A program made the translations under genes and the position numbers. This document shows positions 1 through 4,514 of a stretch of 5,651 nucleotides of DNA, in pieces. Numbering within the stretch: position 1 is the first letter of the stretch; each line of letters opens with the position of its first letter. Below the pieces are notes generated by a model that was not told the DNA's origin, searched no databases, and saw only the letters and a program-made list of their open reading frames with translations. The stretch lies in assembly GCA_031284645.1 (NCBI GenBank), contig JAITXS010000175.1, forward strand, positions 1 to 5,651, in the 5' to 3' direction. Source of the DNA: Spirochaetaceae bacterium. Its GTDB lineage: Bacteria > Spirochaetota > Spirochaetia > Treponematales > Breznakiellaceae.

Positions 1-1351
1 CGGCGCTTCGAATGTTCCGGTAGAGCGGGTGGAAATAACAAACGGGACAGCTCGTGGCGGCGGGGAAGGGAGTGTATTGATAATAAAGACGGAAGTATAT
101 CCTGCCAACGCAACGAACAGGGAAGTGGAGTGGTGGTCAGACAAGCCTGAGATAGCGGAAGTGGTAGGGACAGCAAACGGAGCCACGGTACATTTGCTTA
201 AGGAAGGGCCTGTGACGATAACGGGAAAGACAGCAGACGGGGGGAAGGAAGCGGTTTGTAGAATAGATGTGGTTCCCGCGGGCTCAGAGGTGGATGTAAC
301 AGGTATAAAACTGACTGCATCCAGTATGTTACTGCAAGTGGGGGGACATCCGGTAACGCTTGTCGCAACGGTATTACCGGCAAATGCAACGGATCATGGG
401 GTAGAGTGGAGTTTAAGCACCGGGGGTGTGGTGAGCGTAAGTAATGGCATGGTAACGCCGCGAGGTACCGGGACTGTAACGGTAATGGCAACGTCTGTAA
501 GCGACGGCAGTAAGAGTGCAAGTTGTGATGTAGATGTGGCGGTACCGGTAATTCTGCCTGCAGTAGATATGTATGTGTCTATGCGTGGGGGCACAATTGC
601 AAGTGGCTACACATGGGGAGGTACTACGGGTAGTGACAGTGCTACAGCAACTGGTGATATAAGTGTAAGGTCTTTTTATATAGGCAAGACGGAAGTACGG
701 TATGAGTTATGGTATATAGTGATGGATTGGGGAGAGGGGCACGGGTATACGTTTGCGAACAAGGGTCGAGCGGGAAACAGTGGAGTGGGGGGAGCTTTTC
801 CTGTATCTCCTGGTAAGGATGAGCCGGTAACAGCGGTAAGCTGGAGGGATGTGGTGGTATGGTGTAATGCGTATAGCGAGATAACAGGGAAGGAGCCGGT
901 GTACAGGAATAGTAGTGATGATATATTAAAAAATTCGACACAAGAGGTAGAAAGTCAAATAGAGGAGTCGAAGATAGCGTTATATAACGGGTATAGATTA
1001 CCGACAGAGACGGAGTGGGAGTATGCGGCAAGGGGAGGGGAACCGGACGGCAGTACGCCGTGGACATATCAATGGGCAGGGGGTAGTACGGCAGATGCTG
1101 TTTCTTGGAATAGTGGTAATGCAAGCAGCACGACACATCCTGTAGGGCAGAAGACGGCGAATAGTGCAGGGCTGTATGACATGAGCGGTAATGTGTGGGA
1201 GTTGTGTTTTGATATTTATTCGGGTACGTACCATGCGTTTCGGGGCGGGAGTTGGATCGATAGTGCAACGTTCTGTTCGGTGGCCGATCGTAACGGCGGC
1301 AGCCCCAGCAGCGCGTTCCTCTATCTGGGGTTCCGGGTGGTGTGCCGCTGA
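1..1351 (+). CDS. BIG2 / SUMF1 (FGE-like) surface-type protein, 5' partial
   Basis: The reading frame is open from base 2 through the left edge and stops at TGA 1349-1351. A GTG at 29 is in frame, but the Ig-like fold already begins before it (VPVERVEIT at 14-40), so the true start lies outside the window. Two bacterial Ig-like (BIG2) modules are visible, at about 14-277 and 290-550, each with a YPANAT or LPANAT motif, a tryptophan strand (VEWWS, VEWSL) and a DG(G/S)K..SC/VC end. A SUMF1/FGE-sulfatase domain follows at about 563-1348, with FYIGKTEV, PVTAVSWRDVVVWCN, GYRLPTETEWEYAARGG, GLYDMSGNVWEL, RGGSW and GFRVV. In known FGEs two Cys near the C-terminus bind copper. Here the first is replaced by Asp (1259-1261) and only the second remains (1274-1276), so oxidase activity is unlikely and a ligand-binding role is inferred. 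Treponemes carry many such proteins, often exported or as lipoproteins, but the N-terminus that would show this is missing. The last 110 bases look like a DGR variable region, annotated separately. Confidence 0.9.
   Translation, partial: GASNVPVERVEITNGTARGGGEGSVLIIKTEVYPANATNREVEWWSDKPEIAEVVGTANGATVHLLKEGPVTITGKTADGGKEAVCRIDVVPAGSEVDVTGIKLTASSMLLQVGGHPVTLVATVLPANATDHGVEWSLSTGGVVSVSNGMVTPRGTGTVTVMATSVSDGSKSASCDVDVAVPVILPAVDMYVSMRGGTIASGYTWGGTTGSDSATATGDISVRSFYIGKTEVRYELWYIVMDWGEGHGYTFANKGRAGNSGVGGAFPVSPGKDEPVTAVSWRDVVVWCNAYSEITGKEPVYRNSSDDILKNSTQEVESQIEESKIALYNGYRLPTETEWEYAARGGEPDGSTPWTYQWAGGSTADAVSWNSGNASSTTHPVGQKTANSAGLYDMSGNVWELCFDIYSGTYHAFRGGSWIDSATFCSVADRNGGSPSSAFLYLGFRVVCR
1241..1351 (+). 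other. Putative DGR variable region (VR) with IMH-like 3' end
   Basis: This is the C-terminal segment of the SUMF1-fold domain, where DGR target proteins carry their variable region. The scaffold residues GGSW, A, C, R, P and LGFRVV are kept. Between them, 14 positions (I, D, S, F, D, N, G, G, S, S, S, F, L, Y) have codons ending in C or T, namely atc, gat, agt, ttc, gat, aac, ggc, ggc, agc, agc, agc, ttc, ctc and tat. That is what adenine-directed mutagenesis of AAC/AAT template codons would produce. The final 27 bases (1324-1350) contain no adenine, as expected of an initiation-of-mutagenic-homology tract. Third-position C rises from 3 of 36 codons just upstream to 16 of 35 here. The template repeat and reverse transcriptase are not in the window, so the assignment is inference. 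An ordinary SUMF1 C-terminus is the alternative. Confidence 0.6.
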
Positions 1352-1379
1352 GTTCCGCTCGCCCGTGTCCACTTAATAA

Positions 1380-1502
1380 TCACCACGAAGGACACGAAGA
1401 AGAATAGGGTAGTAGGGTATTGGGTATTGGGTATTGGAGCGAGTAGATATCTGCTACCCTGACCCCTTGCCCCTTTGTGTTCCTTTCTGTCCTTCGTGGT
1501 GA
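1380..1502. repeat. Inverted-repeat element, 14-bp perfect ends
   Basis: The left arm 1380-1393 (TCACCACGAAGGAC) and right arm 1489-1502 are perfect reverse complements. Pairing continues inward to 1399/1483 with one mismatch and one G-U, giving a ~20-bp stem. Each arm is made of degenerate 9-bp units (cacgaagga and cacgaagaa at 1384-1401; the reverse-strand counterparts at 1482-1499). A second 7-bp pair (agggtag 1406-1412, ctaccct 1454-1460) is nested inside. No reading frame lies within, so it resembles a small palindromic intergenic element, or could act as a transcriptional attenuator after the preceding gene. I see no T-tract and no clear target-site duplication. Confidence 0.65.
1415..1437 (+). 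repeat. 7-bp tandem repeat (GGGTATT)x3
   Basis: There are three exact copies of GGGTATT at 1415-1421, 1422-1428 and 1429-1435, then a further GG. A related AGGGTAGT sits just upstream. The array lies inside the loop of the 1380-1502 inverted repeat and supplies the G-runs of the first G-quadruplex motif. Copy number at such short arrays can vary by slippage. Confidence 0.8.
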
Positions 1503-1564
1503 AATTCTTCTTACTGTTTGTTGTGGGTCAAGAATAAAGCAAGGGTAGTATAGTTACGGGTATA

Positions 1565-1603
1565 GGGTAGGGGATGTCTGGTAAAACCGATACCCTTTAC
1601 CCT
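1565..1603 (+). repeat. Direct repeat, copy 1 (32 bp exact core)
   Basis: The core at 1572-1603, which begins GGATGTCTGG and ends in TACCCT, is identical to 1662-1693. Including the preceding 7 bases, the repeat is 39 bp with two mismatches. The spacing between copies is exactly 90 bp. Confidence 0.85.
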
Positions 1604-1654
1604 TAACCCCAAGCCCTATTTAGACCCTATACCCTTTCCCCAAGACCCTAATAG

Positions 1655-1693
1655 GGGTACAGGATGTCTGGTAAAACCGATACCCTTTACCCT
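1655..1693 (+). repeat. Direct repeat, copy 2 (32 bp exact core)
   Basis: This is the second copy of the 1565-1603 repeat, with its exact core at 1662-1693. After the core the two copies diverge, but both continue into C-rich heptamer-like DNA. This suggests a 90-bp unit duplicated once and then eroded. Confidence 0.85.
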
Positions 1694-1753
1694 ATGACCC
1701 AAAACCCCAAAGAAGGGTAATTGGGTTATGGGTTTAGGGGAAAGGAGGTGTCC

Positions 1754-1782
1754 TTGAAATAGCTTCCCCGCTCATCTATAAT
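1754..1782 (+). promoter_or_regulatory. Sigma-70-type promoter of aspS
   Basis: A -35 box TTGAAA (1754-1759) and a perfect -10 box TATAAT (1777-1782) are separated by 17 bases, the optimal spacing. Transcription would be expected to start at about 1788-1790, that is at or next to the aspS ATG (1790). The strong Shine-Dalgarno-like AGGAGG at 1743-1748 lies upstream of the -35 box and so would be absent from this transcript. Confidence 0.7.
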
Positions 1783-1789
1783 AAAAGCT

Positions 1790-3628
1790 ATGGAAAAAAT
1801 GAAAAGAACTGTAAGCTGCGGCGATTTACGCGCTGCCTGTGAGGGTCAAAACGTTGTTCTTAACGGCTGGGTTGACACAAAACGGGATCACGGCGGGATT
1901 TCGTTTATCAATATACGGGACAGGTACGGGATTACTCAGCTTGTCGCCGACACGAATGAGACTGCGCTTGACGCGGAAACAAAGGAAGCTCTTGCCGCAT
2001 TGCACAATGAGTATTGTATCGCAGTGCGAGGCATTGTCCGAAAGCGCCCCCCTCAAATGATAAACAAGGATATGCCGACCGGCGAAGTTGAGGTACTGGT
2101 CAACGAGCTGGTAACGCTCAATAGCTGCGAGCCGCTTCCCTTTCAGATTGAAGATGAAACAAAAGCAAAAGAAGAGCTGCGCTTAAAATACCGTTATCTT
2201 GATCTTCGCTCAGCTGCTATGCAGCGGCGCATAGCGTTGCGGAGTCAGCTTAGTTTCGCAACCCGTGAATTTTTAACCAAGCGTGGTTTTTATGAGATTG
2301 AGACGCCGACTTTTGTCCGCTCAACGCCGGAAGGAGCCCGCGATTATCTTGTTCCCTCACGGCTTTACCCGGGGAAATTTTATGCGCTGCCCCAGTCTCC
2401 TCAAATTTACAAGCAGCTTTTGATGGTAAGCTGTTTTGACAAATACTTTCAACTTGCCCGCTGCTATCGGGACGAGGACGCCCGCGGTGACAGGCAGCCT
2501 GAGTTTACTCAGATTGATATAGAAATGTCCTTTGTCTCCCGTGATGATGTGCTCTGCCTTACCGAAGAACTGATGGCGTATATCTTTAAAAGAACCCTTG
2601 ATATTGAACTTCCCGCCTGTTTTACCCGAATCAGCTATGATGAGGCAATACGGCGTTTTGGCACGGACAAACCTGATCTGCGTTTTTCTTTGGAATTGCA
2701 GGATTTTTCCCCCTTTGCCGATATACCTGAATTCAGCGCTTTTAAAAATGCTCTTATCCAGGGCGAGGAGGCGCGGAAAGCCGCAGCTGAAAAAGGCATC
2801 AGCAAGGCAGGAGGTGCGGTAACAGCCCTCGTTGTGCCGGGTAAAGCTGATTATTCACGCAAGCAAATTGAAGAGCTTGAAGCGCATAGTAAAATTTACC
2901 GCTCAAAAGGCATGGCATGGATGAAAGTGAGCGGCAGTAAAGAAGAGCCCATCCTTGAAGGCGGGGTTTCAAAGTTCTTTAAAGCGCAGACAGATCAAAT
3001 TTGCGCGTCTCTTGGCGCAAAACCCGGCGATCTTATCCTGATAATCGCCGATGCCGACTCAAAAATCGCGCATATCGCACTGGGCGCAGTGCGCTCAAAA
3101 CTTGGTAAGGATCTGGGACTTTGCGATCCCATGCGTTTTGAATTTGCCTGGATTGTCGATTTCCCGCTTTTTGAATATAACGAGGAAGAAAAACGCTGGG
3201 AAGCGGCTCATCATATGTTTTCCTATCCGCAGGAAGAATTTCACGCGGTTTTGGAGAGTGATCCCGGGGTGGTTAAAGGAGATCTCTATGACCTTGTATT
3301 AAACGGTTATGAGCTTGCCTCCGGATCAATTCGTATTCATAACGGCGACCTGCAAAAACGGATTTTTAAAATTGTTGGTTTAAGCGAGGAGGAAGCTGAA
3401 AAAAAATTCGGCTTTTTGACTTCGGCTTTTAAATACGGTGCGCCTCCGCACGGCGGTATCGCGCCCGGGCTTGATCGTCTTGTTATGCTGATGTCCGGTG
3501 AAAGCTCAATAAAAGAAGTTATCGCTTTCCCCAAGAATTCTTTTGCCGAAAGTCCGATGGACGGATCTCCGGGGGAAGTTGATAAAAATCAGCTTGATGA
3601 GCTACACCTTGTCATCAAAAATGATTAG
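1790..3628 (+). CDS. aspS: Aspartyl-tRNA synthetase
   Basis: This cytoplasmic class II synthetase charges tRNA-Asp with aspartate using ATP. At 612 residues it has the usual bacterial length. An N-terminal OB-fold anticodon-binding domain (about 6-115, GWVDTKRDHGG...FINIRDRYG) is followed by a catalytic core with class II motif 1 around FYEIETPTF, motif 2 from about residue 220 (FQLARCYRDEDARGDRQPEF) and motif 3 from about 555 (GGIAPGLDR). The bacteria-specific GAD insertion lies between motifs 2 and 3. His34 in the RDHGG loop is the residue type reported for non-discriminating bacterial AspRSs, which also charge tRNA-Asn, while E. coli has Leu there; this is only suggestive. A start at 1790 gives MEKMKRTVSCG, and an in-frame ATG at 1799 would give MKRTVSCG. 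Neither has a proper Shine-Dalgarno, and the adjacent promoter predicts a leaderless mRNA starting at about 1790. The downstream rubrerythrin has its own RBS and probably its own promoter. Confidence 0.98.
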   Translation: MEKMKRTVSCGDLRAACEGQNVVLNGWVDTKRDHGGISFINIRDRYGITQLVADTNETALDAETKEALAALHNEYCIAVRGIVRKRPPQMINKDMPTGEVEVLVNELVTLNSCEPLPFQIEDETKAKEELRLKYRYLDLRSAAMQRRIALRSQLSFATREFLTKRGFYEIETPTFVRSTPEGARDYLVPSRLYPGKFYALPQSPQIYKQLLMVSCFDKYFQLARCYRDEDARGDRQPEFTQIDIEMSFVSRDDVLCLTEELMAYIFKRTLDIELPACFTRISYDEAIRRFGTDKPDLRFSLELQDFSPFADIPEFSAFKNALIQGEEARKAAAEKGISKAGGAVTALVVPGKADYSRKQIEELEAHSKIYRSKGMAWMKVSGSKEEPILEGGVSKFFKAQTDQICASLGAKPGDLILIIADADSKIAHIALGAVRSKLGKDLGLCDPMRFEFAWIVDFPLFEYNEEEKRWEAAHHMFSYPQEEFHAVLESDPGVVKGDLYDLVLNGYELASGSIRIHNGDLQKRIFKIVGLSEEEAEKKFGFLTSAFKYGAPPHGGIAPGLDRLVMLMSGESSIKEVIAFPKNSFAESPMDGSPGEVDKNQLDELHLVIKND

Positions 3629-3660
3629 ATTTATTATAGAGCCAAGTGAACCGGGGATTT

Positions 3661-3666
3661 TATAAT
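3661..3666 (+). promoter_or_regulatory. Possible -10 element upstream of rubrerythrin
   Basis: A perfect TATAAT sits about 97 bases before the rubrerythrin start, inside the 134-base gap after aspS. No convincing -35 box is found 16-18 bases upstream, so the call is weak. The overlapping TTATAAT matches one half of a PerR-type box, but the second half is poor. I do not claim an operator. Confidence 0.3.
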
Positions 3667-3750
3667 GAAAATCTTCGATTATGCGAAAACTGTACAGGTA
3701 TCGAATATTTTCCGGTCAAAACTCATCCCCGCTAACTTAAAAAATATCAC

Positions 3751-3757
3751 AAGGAGA
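3751..3757 (+). promoter_or_regulatory. Ribosome binding site of rubrerythrin
   Basis: AAGGAGA lies 5 bases before the ATG at 3763, with good Shine-Dalgarno complementarity and spacing. It fixes the start of the rubrerythrin gene, and contrasts with aspS, which has no usable site. Confidence 0.85.
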
Positions 3758-3762
3758 TAATT

Positions 3763-4299
3763 ATGGCGATTTTAAAAGGCAGCAAGACAGAGGCAAACTT
3801 AAAAGAAGCGTTTGCCGGTGAATCACAGGCACGGAACAAGTATACGTATTTTGCCTCCAAAGCAAAAAAAGACGGGTTTATTCAAATTGCGGCCCTTTTT
3901 GAAGAGACTGCCAATCAGGAAAAAGAGCACGCGAAACTTTGGTTTAAGCTGCTTGGCGGTATCGGTAAAACAGAAGATAATTTGAAAAATGCGGCGGACG
4001 GCGAACGCTGGGAATGGACAGATATGTACGCCGACTTTGCAAAGGTCGCGAAAGAAGAAGGCTTTAACGATATTGCATCTCTCTTCGAAGAGGTTGCTGC
4101 TATTGAAAAAGTTCACGAGGAGCGTTACCTGAAGCTTCTTGACAATGTTAAAAAGAGCCGGGTATTTTCAAAAGAAGGGGATGTGATCTGGCAGTGTTCC
4201 AACTGCGGACATATTGTTATCGGGAAAACCGCGCCGGAACTCTGTTCGGTTTGCGATCATTCCAAGGCGTATTTTCAGATAAAAGCCGAAAATTATTAA
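3763..4299 (+). CDS. rbr: Rubrerythrin
   Basis: This is a cytoplasmic non-haem iron peroxidase that reduces hydrogen peroxide to water with electrons from rubredoxin or NAD(P)H-linked donors, typical of anaerobes and microaerophiles. At 178 residues it is slightly shorter than the Desulfovibrio protein. The N-terminal ferritin-like four-helix domain (about 1-135) has the di-iron ligands Glu20, Glu53, His56, Glu81, Glu84, Glu115 and His118 in the expected ExxH and GERWEW contexts. The C-terminal rubredoxin-like domain has two CxxC pairs (Cys145/148 and Cys161/164) that bind one iron. All key residues are present, so it should be active. The start is set by the AAGGAGA site upstream. It follows aspS after 134 bases and is closed by a likely terminator, so it is probably monocistronic. 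Stress control is usual for the family, but no clear operator is visible. Confidence 0.97.
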   Translation: MAILKGSKTEANLKEAFAGESQARNKYTYFASKAKKDGFIQIAALFEETANQEKEHAKLWFKLLGGIGKTEDNLKNAADGERWEWTDMYADFAKVAKEEGFNDIASLFEEVAAIEKVHEERYLKLLDNVKKSRVFSKEGDVIWQCSNCGHIVIGKTAPELCSVCDHSKAYFQIKAENY

Positions 4300-4323
4300 G
4301 AGATCGTTTGCACACAGAAGTGC

Positions 4324-4363
4324 AAAAAACTGTTGCCCGGACTACCGGTACGCGGTTTTTTTT
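4324..4363 (+). terminator. Probable Rho-independent terminator after rubrerythrin
   Basis: A short hairpin (ACCG 4344-4347, loop GTACG, CGGT 4353-4356) is followed by a run of eight T (4356-4363). The A-rich tract 4324-4330 can pair with the T-run to extend the stem, and CCCG 4336-4339 offers an alternative pairing with CGGG 4364-4367. An additional 7-bp hairpin (TTTGCAC 4307-4313 with GTGCAAA 4320-4326) lies just before it but has no T-tract of its own. Confidence 0.55.
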
Positions 4364-4373
4364 CGGGTAAGAT

Positions 4374-4471
4374 GGGGGTTCGGGGGAGAACCCCCCGAAG
4401 AAGGGGGAAGCGGAGAAGACCGGAGCCGCAAAGCGGCAAGGACTGCGGAGCGGGGGGGAAGGCTTTCCCCC
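4374..4471. repeat. GC-rich intergenic cluster of three hairpins
   Basis: Three consecutive perfect stems are present: GGGGGTTC 4374-4381 with GAACCCCC 4388-4395 (6-base loop), GCCGC 4425-4429 with GCGGC 4433-4437 (AAA loop), and GGGGGAA 4454-4460 with TTCCCCC 4465-4471 (4-base loop). The region is strongly purine-rich on the + strand, with repeated GGGGGAAG and GCGGAG words. It lies between the rubrerythrin terminator and the PHP gene. A 60-codon frame across it (4333-4515) is Arg/Gly/Pro-rich and reads as a by-product of the repeat. It resembles a dispersed REP-like element, but that cannot be shown from a single copy. Confidence 0.55.
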
Positions 4472-4514
4472 TCATAAAGTTTTGTCCGGTTCTTGTGTCT
4501 TTTCTTTATTTATA

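Larger units (their letters stand above)
1407..1740. repeat. Telomere-like TAGGG/CCCTA tract with five G-quadruplex motifs
   Basis: Four runs of three or more G with 3-5 base loops occur on the + strand at 1407-1431 and 1715-1740. They occur on the - strand (C-runs in this text) at 1593-1616, 1625-1648 and 1683-1708. Between and around them the DNA is built from degenerate 6-8 base units such as ACCCTTT, ACCCTAT and GGGTATA. A 10-bp perfect inverted pair also exists (1558-1567 with 1625-1634). There is no coding potential. This accounts for most of the 438-base gap between the SUMF1 gene and aspS. The function is unknown, and effects on transcription, replication or recombination are possible. 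Confidence 0.7.

Noticed and set aside
642..1268. Long reverse-strand open frame (208 codons) antisense to the SUMF1 gene
   Set aside because: The product is Ser/Pro/Tyr/His-rich low complexity with no recognisable domain. It mirrors the codon bias of the real gene on the + strand.
998..1372. Reverse-strand 124-codon frame over the variable region
   Set aside because: It is Arg/Pro/Thr-rich with no start signal, and the + strand frame has clear SUMF1 motifs over the same bases.
1380..1502. Insertion sequence or transposon remnant
   Set aside because: Inverted ends are present, but there is no transposase fragment and no clear target duplication, so it is only called an inverted repeat.
1380..1720. 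Possible CRISPR array in the repeat-rich spacer
   Set aside because: There are only two copies of the 32-bp repeat, the 58-bp interval is itself low-complexity repeat DNA, and there are no cas genes.
3661..3680. PerR operator ahead of rubrerythrin
   Set aside because: Only the first half-site matches; the second half is too poor to call.
4482..4514. TTG start of the PHP gene giving an 11-residue hydrophobic N-terminal extension
   Set aside because: There is no Shine-Dalgarno, the extension is too short for a signal peptide, and the family normally begins a few residues before the HTHS motif. GTG 4515 is preferred but not proven.
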